A stretch of 62,906 nt of DNA from Candidatus Paracaedibacteraceae bacterium (GCA_019459505.1 JAIBEV010000053.1:1-62906), one strand, 5' to 3'; shown: positions 54,061-62,768, counted from the stretch's first letter. Notes: generated by a model not told the origin, from the sequence alone. A program made the numbers and translations.

Positions 54061-54597
54061 TTAGATACTCCTTAACTATTATTTATTAAAAATATTTTTA
54101 TCATAATTGATATTGAAGGATAAGAACTCTAGAGAAGAAACAATATTATTTTGAATTGGAATCGACAGTAGATATACTATTGAGCACTTTATAAAAACAA
54201 GAACACTTAATTTGATTTCAGCATCTCATGTTTTCCTCAAGAATCGTCGCTTCCTTACCCTCAATACAACTTTTATTTCTTAGCTCTTCTCAACTGGCTT
54301 AGCCGGCATAAGGTAATGTCCATTAATTCCAATGTAAATAGCAGACATATTAAACATTGTATGTTCTATATCCATAGATAACTTTAATCATTCTCCTTCC
54401 GTTTAGAAAGAGAAACTTAAAAATTTTTTTTATGTTGAGATTGAAGACTTATAATTGGATAAGATTATCAAAGGCTCAAGCCCTAATTTTATAAGGTCCT
54501 ATATAGGGTTTATCTAAGTCTTAATTTAAAAGAGTATGTTTAAACTTTAGACAATACTTGCGTATTTTTATCAATTTATCTATTAGGAGTAATCATA
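54061..54597. other. Gene-free AT-rich divergent promoter region
   Basis: It separates the divergent Sel1 (minus) and lipase (plus) genes. Only AT-rich sequence and short open frames are seen. A GGAG site sits just before the lipase ATG. I can point to no other feature. Confidence 0.4.
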
Positions 54598-55461
54598 ATG
54601 ATAAAAAAAAAATTTTTGTTTAAACCCGCCTTATTTCTCTTTCTTTTCCTTCCCGACTTAGGAGTCAGTGCCGACGGGACAGATAATCTTCTTAGCGCTT
54701 CTGAAGTGTTTAAACATGCTCAAGCTACTGTGGAAATATTTTTAGATTATCCCTATGGCAACCGCCGCATCGAAGAAAATAATATATATGTCGGAAGCTT
54801 AACTTTCGATAAAGAGAATAAGGGCAAAGTGTATATTGATTTCCGCGGTGCTAGAAATATGCAAGAAAACTTGAGTTGTATAGCAGCAGGTACAGATGCT
54901 ATCCATCAAGGATTTTGGCAAAGCTATCAAAAGCTTAAACCTTCACTATTAGAAGGGATAGAATTTTATCTTAAAGAACACCAACTAAGCTGGGAAGACC
55001 TGAAGCTTAGTATAGCCGGCCATAGCCGCGGCAGTACTTTTGCCCCTCTTACAGCACTAGATATGGCTGAAAAAGGTGCCAACATTACGGCCGTTTACAC
55101 CTTCAGCCCTTTAGGCGTTTTTAGTGATGAGAAGATACAAAAATATAATGAGCGCTTTGGAAACATCCATGTTAATTTTCTCGCGGAAGAAGATCAAATA
55201 GATAGCGTGATTAACTTTGCTGGAAAATTCTCAAGCCTTTTCTCTTCTCAGCCTTCACCCAAATATAAAATGCCTGGAAGTACTAAGACATTTCGGGCTG
55301 CTAATTTTCCTGAATTCAATCAATGGGTTAAAGATAACCCCTATATACATTTAGCAGATTATGGAGGAGAAATCGTTAAGGCTTTTCTCACCCCCGTCAG
55401 TTGGGGAGCTCATATGCCGGAAGCTTATGCTATGCTTGCCCCTAAGATATTAAATACCTAA
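54598..55461 (+). CDS. Secreted class 3 lipase-like protein
   Basis: 287 aa. The signal peptide has basic KKKF, a hydrophobic core and cleavage near 24. The alpha/beta-hydrolase fold of lipase class 3 shows KVYIDFRGARN, the oxyanion-type IHQGFWQSY, the nucleophile S143 in GHSRGS, a likely acid D199 (AEEDQ), and H272 in GAHMPEAY. It probably hydrolyses acylglycerols or phospholipids outside the cell, e.g. host membranes. It has its own GGAGT ribosome-binding site and is followed by a terminator. Confidence 0.85.
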   Translation: MIKKKFLFKPALFLFLFLPDLGVSADGTDNLLSASEVFKHAQATVEIFLDYPYGNRRIEENNIYVGSLTFDKENKGKVYIDFRGARNMQENLSCIAAGTDAIHQGFWQSYQKLKPSLLEGIEFYLKEHQLSWEDLKLSIAGHSRGSTFAPLTALDMAEKGANITAVYTFSPLGVFSDEKIQKYNERFGNIHVNFLAEEDQIDSVINFAGKFSSLFSSQPSPKYKMPGSTKTFRAANFPEFNQWVKDNPYIHLADYGGEIVKAFLTPVSWGAHMPEAYAMLAPKILNT

Positions 55462-55498
55462 AATACTGTAATTTAATTTTCTCTTTTTTTAATGTCTT

Positions 55499-55553
55499 GC
55501 TAGTGGCTAATAACAGATAGACCGCTAGCAGGCAAGATTTTTTGAAATTGAAA
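55499..55553 (+). terminator. Intrinsic terminator after the lipase gene
   Basis: GCTAGTGG (55499-55506) pairs with CCGCTAGC (55532-55539, one G-T pair), followed by AGGCAAGA and a run of six T (55548-55553). Confidence 0.6.
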
Positions 55554-55649
55554 AAATAGAAATTCTGTAGCATCTCACACTTCCAATGTTTTGGGAAGGT
55601 CTTTAGAGAATATCGCCTTCAACCAGCTAGAAGGAAGATCTGAAGCACT

Positions 55650-56801
55650 TTAGTCTATCTTCTGAGCTAGCCATACTGTGCGTCTACCACAATCCGCATC
55701 AGAAACCTTATTCATCATTAAATTAAAACCATTTTGTGCCAGTAAGGTTATATATTCTTCTGGATCTAAGCTCGCATGGTAAAAATCTTGCCCCTTCATT
55801 TCCCCATAAGTTTCTGCATAACTGTTACCAGAGTTAAAAAGTAAGCATCCATTTGGCTTAAGATGGAGACTGAAAAATTTAAACATAGAGCGTTGAGCAT
55901 CCGGAGGAAGATGAAAAAAACTATCCCATGCAAGGATAGCATCAAATTTTTGGAACAAATTAAGGTGTCGCATATCTGCTACTATCCATTCAGCTTGAGG
56001 GAATCTCGCTCAACATTTGTCTATCATTCGTTGTGAGCCATCTATTCCTGTGACCTTGAAGCCTTTTTCTATAAAAAACTGAGCAATAGGCTCCCCTGTC
56101 CCACATCCTAGATCAAGGATTGCACCCTCAGGAGAAAGAAATTCCTTAACAATCTCTAAATATTTCTTTTCTCCTCCATCTCTTTCTCGAGTAGAATCAA
56201 ACCAATCAGAAATATTTTCATATAAATGGCAAACTTCTTTCTCAGGGAAAATAAGCCGTTCCAAAATATCTGTAGTATTAAGCTTTTCGCCCAGACTTTC
56301 TGTTATTGTCTTCGTAATCTTAAACTTATTTTTCTGCCAGAAGGCTAAGGCTCTGGCATTCTGCTTTTGCACCCGGAGTCTAAGTTTTTTGAACCCTTGT
56401 TGTTGTCCCCAGATGTATAGAAACTCCACTAATAAGGATCCTATTCCTGTCGATCGATACAAGGGGTGCACTAGTAAGTAGCCAATGGTTAAAACCTTTT
56501 CTCTAGGATAATCTTTTATTAAATCTATAAACCCCACCAGAGATTCTGCTTTATATACTCCTAAACAGAATTTATCTTTAGTTATATTCTTGGAAGGAGG
56601 ACAAACTGTTAGAATACTTTCAGCAGAAGGTTTAACGCCCTCACAGAGCATAAAGAAGTCCTTAAAGTGATCCAGGAAGGATTGTAACTCCTTTTTATGA
56701 ATTTCTTCAATTTTTCTTATTTGGATATCTATCGAGCCTAATTCTTGTAATAAATTATTGGGAACCGAAAATGTTTCAACCATAATTACTCCTAGATTCA
56801 C
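55650..56801 (-). pseudogene. GNAT acetyltransferase-SAM methyltransferase fusion with an in-frame TGA
   Basis: A single continuous frame of 383 codons broken only by TGA at 56010-56012. Residues 1-180 hold a GNAT fold (YLLVHPLYRSTGIGSLLVEF, ARALAFWQKNKF). Residues 210-383 hold a class I methyltransferase (ILDLGCGTGEP motif I, FDAILAWDSFFHLPPD). Around the stop the frame reads RMIDKC-stop-ARFPQAEW, so a CGA or TGG codon became TGA. The fusion would acetylate and methylate unknown targets. Either the gene is dead, or it makes a truncated GNAT product. No signal peptide is seen. Both flanks are gaps. Confidence 0.82.
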
Positions 56802-57183
56802 AGACTTCGAGCACCTTATTTAGAAAAAAGCTAACTCTTTCACATTTTTTCCTTGTAATTTTTTATTTTTACTCCGCTTTAGTCAACCAATAAGTTTCTT
56901 TGATTAAGACTATAAAAAGATTAAAATGGTATGAGGCCCCACTGAGCTAAATAATAATGCTGGTTAGCTATTTCCTTGCTAAAGAAATAGCTACAAAACA
57001 TGAGACATCCTAAGCTGCTTAAATTCAACGTCACCCTTATGAAACTATTTTTTACCTTTAGACTTGCCCAAGAAGAGTCGCACTTCTTCTTAAGGAGAGG
57101 TTCAGGGAAACGATATTTCTAAGCTTGGGACTAGGGGTAGCAAGTATGATCCTATATCCTAGAAGCTACTTTCTCCAACAATA
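56802..57183. other. Gene-free interval
   Basis: AT-rich sequence between the broken GNAT-methyltransferase gene and the radical SAM gene, both on the minus strand. I see no gene and only weak short repeats (for example GAAGAGTCGCACTTCTTC near 57071). Confidence 0.35.
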
Positions 57184-58059
57184 TTAAAAAATGTACCTAA
57201 TTGTGTTCCATGGGATTATTCTAGTATGTAAAGCTGTCCAACGTTGGATAAAGTTACTTTTTACGCCAGCTTTATATCGTACAGCTTTCCCCCCATATTC
57301 ACTTACCTTACTTTCCTGTATTTCGGGGGTCCAAATTAAAGCTTCACTTTCAAGCCTGTTTGATAAAATATTCCGTTCGTGCTGCTTATCATTATGAGTT
57401 AAAAATATACATTCAGCTTTAATAAAAGTTTTATAGTTTTCGTTGATAGATTGGTTTAAATCTTTAAATAGAATTTCATAGTCCTCAAGCCATCCCTCAT
57501 ACGCAACAATAGGTGAAAAATTTAAATGAACTTCATATCCTGCTTCAATAAAGGTATTAATTGCTTTGATTCTGTCTGTGATTGAGCTGGTATTAGGTTC
57601 TAATGTCCGGCTTATATTTTGTGGCATCAGACTAAATCGAATTCTTATTTTTTCTTCAGGATTAAAATCTAACAGTTTATTATTGACATATTTTGTGGCA
57701 AAAGTTGCTTTGGCATGGGGATGCTCTCTAAAAAATTCGAAAACCTTTAACCAATTAGTATGCTTCCAATGCAAACTTACATCTGTAGAACAACCGATGT
57801 CATATGTCCAATATTTAGGGTCTGTTTGATTGGGGACTTTCGGGGGCAAACTGTCTAGATGTTTATCTATTATCCCAAGTATCTGGTCTACATTTTCATT
57901 TATATATATTGATTCATGATTATGACGCATTACATAGCAGTAACTATTTCTACAGCCCCCTGCACAGCCATAAATAAAATTAGGCGTGATGAAATCAGCA
58001 GACCTACCATTTGGACGTATGTGTAAAGTCTTTGTATTTCTAACAAGAAGTTGAGCCAT
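57184..58059 (-). CDS. SPL-like (spore photoproduct lyase family) radical SAM protein
   Basis: 291 aa. The iron-sulfur cluster motif is C32-x3-C36-x4-C41 (GCAGGCRNSYCYVMRH), one spacing unit longer than the canonical CX3CX2C. Downstream conserved pieces include PKYWTYDIGCSTDVSLHW, ATFATKYVN, RIRFSLMPQNISRTLEPNT and HLNFSPIVAYEGW. These match the SplB-like family found also in phages and non-sporulating bacteria, where the substrate is not known. It may repair or modify a nucleic acid. The gene is isolated, at the edge of the degraded accessory zone, so transfer is plausible. It starts MAQLLVRNTKT. Confidence 0.75.
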   Translation of the reverse strand: MAQLLVRNTKTLHIRPNGRSADFITPNFIYGCAGGCRNSYCYVMRHNHESIYINENVDQILGIIDKHLDSLPPKVPNQTDPKYWTYDIGCSTDVSLHWKHTNWLKVFEFFREHPHAKATFATKYVNNKLLDFNPEEKIRIRFSLMPQNISRTLEPNTSSITDRIKAINTFIEAGYEVHLNFSPIVAYEGWLEDYEILFKDLNQSINENYKTFIKAECIFLTHNDKQHERNILSNRLESEALIWTPEIQESKVSEYGGKAVRYKAGVKSNFIQRWTALHTRIIPWNTIRYIF

Positions 58060-58254
58060 ATAACCCTCTCATTTATTCTAATTTGGCACCCTTATATATC
58101 AAGTATCTTCCCTAAAAAAGCTCCAAATCTTTTTTAATAACAATATATTTTAATTATTTAATTAATCTTTTATCTTTAATTCATACACTTATAAATAGGA
58201 CTCTATTAAGATAACCAAGCTGATAGAATCTCAACGGGAGGAAAGAAGCTGTAT

Positions 58255-58722
58255 CTATTCTAGCCTGCATAAACCTATATAGGAATCAAAGCCTGCTCTC
58301 CAATTCTTCCATTCTTCTAAAGGTATGTGAGCTTCAGGAGTATTTTTTGGTTTCGGAACGGCAACTAAAGATAAGATAGGATTACCATCTCGGCCAATTA
58401 TCTGACCATTCCTAATAACTCTAACATGATCGACTGGTTGATGAGCGGGTACAGCATCCGGATCTCCTTGATCAATTCTTATACCAATTTTAGCTCTCTC
58501 ACTATCTAGTCACCTAAAACCTTTACCATCTTGATTTAACGTTGCTTCTCCCATAAAATTAGGGATTTTTTCCAAAGCTTCTTCTGGTGGAGTCCATATC
58601 CCTAGAGGTATATTCTTAGGAAGTTCGCCTCTTGTCAATATAGACATATCAGATCCTTGGTAGACTTGAAAGCCCGCCTCCTTTACGGCAGCGCTATCCC
58701 CTCCTAGGTAAGGAAAAGTTAT
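58255..58722 (-). pseudogene. Polymorphic-toxin C-terminal domain remnant
   Basis: The minus-strand frame encodes SAAVKEAGFQVYQGSDMSIL, GIWTPPEEALEKIPNF, then after a TGA (58510-58512) LDSERAKIGIRIDQGDPDAV, QPVDHVRVIRNGQIIGRDG and EAHIPLEEWKNWR, ending TAG at 58255. The DHVxV...IGRDGxPI...AHIPLEEW pattern is that of a C-terminal module seen in CDI/polymorphic toxins, probably a nuclease; I do not recall its formal name. A Trp is expected at the TGA. Start and N-terminal delivery domains are missing, so this is an orphan, dead cassette. Confidence 0.6.
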
Positions 58723-58894
58723 TTATCCTTCAACCTTCTTCTGCATCCAAAATTTGCACTGCATATATCCATTGCCCTTTGTCACTTTCTACCTTGCCTA
58801 AGGTAGCTCCCTTCAGACCATTAATATTTTTATATGCTAAGCCCTCAGATTTTACTCATACTACCTCAGAGAATTTAAATTTTGCATCTTTCAT
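58694..58894 (-). pseudogene. Imm31-like immunity protein remnant
   Basis: From ATG 58894 the frame reads MKDAKFKFSEVV, stop, VKSEGLAYKNINGLKGATLG, KVESDKGQWIYAVQILDAEEG, stop, RIN..., a good match to the Imm31 immunity family (KFxFxEVVxV...LGKVESxxGxWxYAVQ). Two TGA codons (58856-58858 and 58730-58732) interrupt it; Trp would fit the second. The frame then runs into unrelated sequence and ends at TAG 58694-58696. Its start lies 17 bp after the toxin-like ORF upstream, so it was probably that toxin's immunity gene. Confidence 0.6.
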
Positions 58895-58911
58895 ACTAAA
58901 TTATACCCTTT

Positions 58912-59169
58912 TTATTTATGAGTAACCTTGCCATCTAAAGATACGTTAACCTGTCGATTATCTCTGCTCGCCCACCCTAACTTACTCTGGCCTGTTTTAG
59001 ATAATTGAATATCCCCTTCAAAATCTTGAGCTTTTGTCCTTGAAGCACTACGTATCCACTCATTACCAAATCTATCAATATATCCTTTGGACTCTCCTTT
59101 CGGCAGCGGGTTAGAGGGATTATAATTTTTCCTAGGTATAAATCTCATCTTTCCTTTTACCTTTAGCAT
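58912..59169 (-). CDS. Orphan polymorphic-toxin C-terminal domain (type 17-like)
   Basis: 85 aa. Core motif: RKNYNPSNPLPKGES, GYIDRFGNEWIRSASRTKAQ, then DIQLSKTGQSKLGWASRD and NVSLDGKVTHK. The pattern (FGNEW, SRT, LGWASRD, NVSLDGK) is that of the polymorphic toxin type 17-like C-terminal domain used in CDI and related toxins. Only the toxin tip is present; any Met start here is accidental, since the delivery part is gone. It is followed by an Imm31-like remnant, as a toxin-immunity pair would be. Probably an orphan module left over from cassette shuffling. Confidence 0.6.
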   Translation of the reverse strand: MLKVKGKMRFIPRKNYNPSNPLPKGESKGYIDRFGNEWIRSASRTKAQDFEGDIQLSKTGQSKLGWASRDNRQVNVSLDGKVTHK

Positions 59170-59186
59170 TTCTATGCATTCTGCTT

Positions 59187-59323
59187 CTAAATACAGCGTA
59201 CCCCCTTATAGGGCTGGCTGAGATTCTGGCTATGCCTAATAGAAATTTCATTTACATGTGCACCTAAGTTGGCTGAGATGCTGGCTATGCCTAATAGAAA
59301 TTTCATTTAAAAATGCACCTAAG
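59187..59323 (-). repeat. Two 54-bp direct repeats with a signal-peptide-like start
   Basis: Copies at 59215-59268 and 59270-59323 are nearly identical (55-bp period). On the minus strand each contains ATGAAATTTCTATTAGGCAT, giving MKFLLGIASISA, a signal-peptide-like start. From ATG 59306 the frame runs 39 codons to TAG 59187. The 55-bp period shifts frame, so the duplication breaks any longer protein. It may be the 5' end of a lost secreted or toxin gene. Confidence 0.6.
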
Positions 59324-59589
59324 TGGAAGACAAGGTAATGGCTTATTAAGAGAAAAATTACTATAACTGTTAATTTTAATAGCTTTTTATAATTCATGCA
59401 TCTTTCCAATATTTGAATAATTTATAGCTTATATTCTTAAAGAAATTGGTTGAATAATCAATATTAGTATCTCAAAATGTCGCCATTTCTTCCAATTGGC
59501 AATGACTTGGGGAAAACGACACTTCATATCTACAAAAAAATAATCCCACACAGTGCCGTAGAAAATCCTTTAAAATGGGAAGATCATCT
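59324..59589. other. AT-rich interval without a supported gene
   Basis: It separates the repeat pair from the recombinase remnant. Short frames on both strands (for example 59477-59683) overlap the recombinase antisense and have no protein character. Confidence 0.35.
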
Positions 59590-60061
59590 TCAAATACGGC
59601 TCCGCCCTCCTGGCAAGTGTCGATATAAAGGAGAAGGAGCAACAGAAAGCCTTTTAGCCACTTCTTCAACCGTAATATTATGATCCTTTAGCAAAGCTTT
59701 AGCAGCAATAAGATCTTCGGCTTTTAGAGAAGGCGGACAGGCCCTTACCCTCCCCAATTTTTTAGCAGCTGATAACCCCGCTAATGTTCTCTCCTTAATA
59801 ATAGGGCGTGCAAACTTAGCCAGAGAAGCAAAGATATGAAAAATTAGCTTTCCTCCGGACGTTGGGGTATCAATCGATTCTGTGAGAGATTGAAACCCGA
59901 TGGCTCGGTTTTCGAGTTTTTCAACGGTTTCACTAAACTGCTTTAGAGCAGCTTGCTAGACGGTCAAGCTTCCAGGCAACTAATGTATCTCCTTTGCGCA
60001 TATAATTGAGAGCTGCCGTCAATTCAGGTCGGTCGCGTGGAGCACCTGACACTTTTTAAGT
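59590..60061 (-). pseudogene. Serine recombinase (resolvase/invertase), broken
   Basis: The minus strand reads VSGAPRDRPELTAALNYMRK, GDTLVAWKLDRLA, then after a frameshift near 59952 LKQFSETVEKLENRAIGFQS, LTESIDTPTSGGKLIFHIFA, IIKERTLAGLSAAKKLGR, and a C-terminal helix-turn-helix VEEVAKRLSVAPSPLYRHL, ending TGA 59590-59592. These are the resolvase catalytic-domain tail, E-helix and Hin-like DNA-binding domain. The catalytic Ser region is missing, lost at the junction with the IS6 remnant near 60062. Confidence 0.82.
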
Positions 60062-60458
60062 AAAGCTTTGCGGGGTTTAAAGGATTGAGGAAAACCAAGA
60101 TCTATTAATACAAATAAAGCTCCTACTTATGTAACCATTATAAAAGAGCTCAATATCCCTCTGAAGTTAAGCACTGTCAAGTCAAATATATGAATAATAT
60201 TGTGGAAGCTGATCATGGAAAACTCAAACGACTGGTTAAGCCCACATTAGGGTTTAAAACGACGAAAACACCCTATGCGGCGTTAAAGGGATTTAAATTA
60301 ATGCGCATGTTCAAAAAGGGTCAACTGCATCTTTGGTATTACGAGCAAGGAATTCTGGGAGAAGTTCGTCTTATTGAAAGACAATTTGGTATTTATACCG
60401 TATAAACTTCTCCATCAAGATACTCTTCTTTTCGTTCTTTAATTTTTGCAACAGGGCC
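60062..60458 (+). mobile_element. IS6-family remnant C (transposase C-terminal part and right end)
   Basis: The plus strand reads NTNKAPTYVTIIKELNIP, a frameshift near 60164, then EVKHCQVKYMNNIVEADHGK and LKRLVKPTLGFKTTKTPYAA up to TAA at 60405. This is the IS6/IS26-type DDE transposase C-terminal region (QVKYLNNxVEQDHRxxKRxxxPMLGFK). A right terminal repeat TTTGCAACAGGGCC (60445-60458) matches the IS6 end GGCxCTGTTGCAAA in reverse. The front half is missing; it appears to have landed in the recombinase gene. Confidence 0.75.
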
Positions 60459-60596
60459 TTTTAGAAAGTAGCAATTCTCTCAATTAATGTGATAACACTT
60501 ATAACTGTGTTGACTTCTTCTTAAAAACTTCTTTCCCAGCAATTAAAAATTATATTATATTATTTTTCTACGTAAACTATATAATGATAAAATTTA

Positions 60597-61064
60597 ATGA
60601 AAATAATCCCCTTACTTTCTTCTGCACTATTAAGCCTTTCTGGTTTTTCCTTTGCTTCAGATCTGATCCCCATAAAAAAGACCTTTGAAAGCTGGAGAGA
60701 GGTCAAAGGTTTTTCTAATTCCACTACTTATCCACTAAAAAATACAGAAGAAGAAATTATTCAAAAATTGAGTGATAAAAAAGCATCTTTTAGTTTTTAT
60801 GTTCTTCTCGACGAAGAGATTTACCTTGCTGAAAAGAAAAAAATAGAAATAAATCCCCCTTCTTTTAGTATGAATTTCTATGTTTATCTTAATGTATATA
60901 GATGCAGGGTCATCTTTAGAAAAAAACTATCTTCTTTAAAACTATTATCAGCACGGGCGGTTAATGAGCATTCTCTAGACACCTCAAATTTATGCGCAGA
61001 TATTAAGAGATATTTAATCCAGGAAAGAGAGGTCGCTAAGAAGATAAGGCCAATTGTGGAATGA
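60597..61064 (+). CDS. Exported hypothetical protein, 155 aa
   Basis: Not recognised. Signal peptide: basic MKIIPLL, hydrophobic SSALLSLSGFSFA, cleavage near residue 21. The mature part is rich in Lys and Glu (TEEEIIQKLSDKKA, DEEIYLAEKKKIEI) and contains a beta-type stretch FSMNFYVYLNVYRCRVIFRKKL. There are two cysteines (in YRC and NLC). No operon partner is visible: an IS6 remnant lies upstream and the toxin-immunity pair is on the other strand. It may be an effector or envelope protein. Confidence 0.55.
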   Translation: MKIIPLLSSALLSLSGFSFASDLIPIKKTFESWREVKGFSNSTTYPLKNTEEEIIQKLSDKKASFSFYVLLDEEIYLAEKKKIEINPPSFSMNFYVYLNVYRCRVIFRKKLSSLKLLSARAVNEHSLDTSNLCADIKRYLIQEREVAKKIRPIVE

Positions 61065-61275
61065 AAATAAGAAGAAGTAAGCACAGCTCCCTTTTTTAGG
61101 TAAAATTTCTAAATGCACCATCCACCCACACTTTGCCTACATTAATCTATCCATATAATTTATTCGTCCACTCATAGCCTGATGTTTAGCTGGAGTCTTT
61201 CAAACGTTGCCATTCTTGGAGGCGCACTAATTAAGTCTTTTTAATTCCGTTGGTCAGGTTAATAGAATAAATTTT

Positions 61276-61845
61276 CTATACCTTCACTTTAATTTCATAC
61301 TTCTTTCTAAATGCTTCCAACAATTCTTTGTCTACTAATTTTTCAATATCAGGATCGCGCTGGGCTTGAGGCCATTTCTCTAATGGTATTTCCATAGCCA
61401 CAACAACTGAATGATACGCACAATCTCTATAAAGGCTATCGTATGTAGGATTACTTATCACTCCATAAATATATTCAGCAATTTCTTTCTTTAATTTTTT
61501 ATCTAGCTTATCAAGCACGGCGCCTAAGTTTGAAATAGCCAAGCCTCTTACATTATCATAAGGATCATTTTTAGCTAATTCGAACGCTTTCAGCGCATAC
61601 TCAGCTAAAAACAAACGACCGACTATACAACCTACAGTAACTTCCCTAATAAAATCATCATTATGTTCTAAGTGTTTCGCCATAAGAGACCCTAAAGCTT
61701 TTAAGCCTGCATCCGTTGCTAACATAATCGACATATGAGGCCTAGGATCATTTTCAAGGTACCACTTTAAATCTTGGATGGATTGAGACGATAAACGATT
61801 TTCCTTTATTAGTTCATTCCGGATCGCATCTATACTTTTAACCAT
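61276..61845 (-). CDS. HEAT-repeat-like protein, putative immunity partner of the VENN toxin
   Basis: 189 aa, all-helical. Repeating helix pairs of about 35-40 residues (FIREVTVGCIVGRLFLAEYA, DPYDNVRGLAISNLGAVLDK, YRDCAYHSVVVAMEIPLEKW) fit a HEAT/ARM-type solenoid. There is no signal peptide, so it is cytosolic. It starts 2 nt after the toxin stop (61848) on the same strand. Small HEAT-like proteins directly downstream of a CdiA-CT toxin are typical immunity genes that bind and block the toxin. The immunity role is inferred from position only. Confidence 0.6.
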   Translation of the reverse strand: MVKSIDAIRNELIKENRLSSQSIQDLKWYLENDPRPHMSIMLATDAGLKALGSLMAKHLEHNDDFIREVTVGCIVGRLFLAEYALKAFELAKNDPYDNVRGLAISNLGAVLDKLDKKLKKEIAEYIYGVISNPTYDSLYRDCAYHSVVVAMEIPLEKWPQAQRDPDIEKLVDKELLEAFRKKYEIKVKV

Positions 61846-61847
61846 TT

Positions 61848-62768
61848 TTAATTCCCCGGTACAAATCTTCTGGTATGATCTAATAACTTACTCGCTTTCG
61901 ATAATTCTTTTTGCAAAGCTTGGCGCTCAGCCATGGGTAATTCATTATACTCTAAACGCTTATTAATATTATGGATATGATTTCTTAATCCTTTTTGCGC
62001 ATTATCAACCTTAGTAAGATGATCATATGTTACTCCAAGCTGCTTTGCTAGATCAATTGGTTCACCTTTCATTTCCTTTCGAGCCGCATTTAAAGTTGTA
62101 TCTTGTTTGGTTTTACCCGCTCTTTCAAACAGCTGGTGTTTATAGTCATCCGTTCTTCCGAGAAGTCTTTGAGTTTTTCCAGAATATTCTTTACGATCCT
62201 TCTCCGGATCTTCGGGTAGTTGTGGTCCGCCACTACTGCCGCCGACTGAAATAGACGAGCCTGAAGACGCTTCTGTCTCTGGGCTGTCGCTTAAAACTTC
62301 ACTCCCTTCAGAAGGGGTATCCAGAGAATCGTCCGACAGTTTATCGGCTAAGTAACTAAGGCCGAGGCCCGCCAAGATGGCAGAGCCATAATAAGCTAAA
62401 GTACTTCCGGCGGCAGCAGTTCCGGTGGCAGCAGTCGTCCCGCCGGCGGCACTACCTCCTGCAGCGAGTATTGCTAAGATTTGGATCGCGTTATTCTCAA
62501 CTGCATTCTCGCCTGATCTTAAGGCGGCTGAGGAATCTAAGCCGCAGAGCTCGGCGGCGAGCTGCCCAGCTAAAGAAGAAAGGCGCGAGAGGCTCGCTGT
62601 TTGCTTCCTAAAGTTATTTCGGTCAAGAGTCCCATTTTCAAGATCAGCGAGCCCTTTCCCCTCAGCAATAGTTTCGCTTACAAAAGCCCCGACCGCCCCG
62701 CCGCCCATGGCTTGTAGGACTTCTTTGTCAACGCCGAAATAAAACTGATACAGATTTGAAGCAATCAC
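61848..62768 (-). CDS. CdiA-type toxin tail with VENN pretoxin and type 28-like toxin domain
   Basis: 306 aa from GTG 62768; the same frame runs on to 62822 without a better start, so the front is truncated. Residues about 60-120 carry the pretoxin VENN motif (NAVENN, V90-N93), preceded by LAGQLAAELCGLDSSAALR. A Gly/Ala-rich linker and Ser-rich region (155-185) follow. The C-terminus (about 235-306: YDHLTKVDNAQKGLRNHIH, LPMAERQALQKELSKAS, LLDHTRRFVPGN) matches the polymorphic toxin type 28-like domain. The filamentous CdiA body is absent, so this is an orphan or displaced CdiA-CT, cut at its 5' side beside IS-like DNA. Immunity gene adjacent. Confidence 0.75.
   Translation of the reverse strand: MIASNLYQFYFGVDKEVLQAMGGGAVGAFVSETIAEGKGLADLENGTLDRNNFRKQTASLSRLSSLAGQLAAELCGLDSSAALRSGENAVENNAIQILAILAAGGSAAGGTTAATGTAAAGSTLAYYGSAILAGLGLSYLADKLSDDSLDTPSEGSEVLSDSPETEASSGSSISVGGSSGGPQLPEDPEKDRKEYSGKTQRLLGRTDDYKHQLFERAGKTKQDTTLNAARKEMKGEPIDLAKQLGVTYDHLTKVDNAQKGLRNHIHNINKRLEYNELPMAERQALQKELSKASKLLDHTRRFVPGN

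Noticed and set aside
55650-58894. Genetic-code change TGA = Trp in this organism
   Set aside because: Intact genes in the window end in TGA (ntrX at 22738, arginase at 34864, the exporter at 33129), so TGA is a normal stop here; donor origin or decay remain possible.
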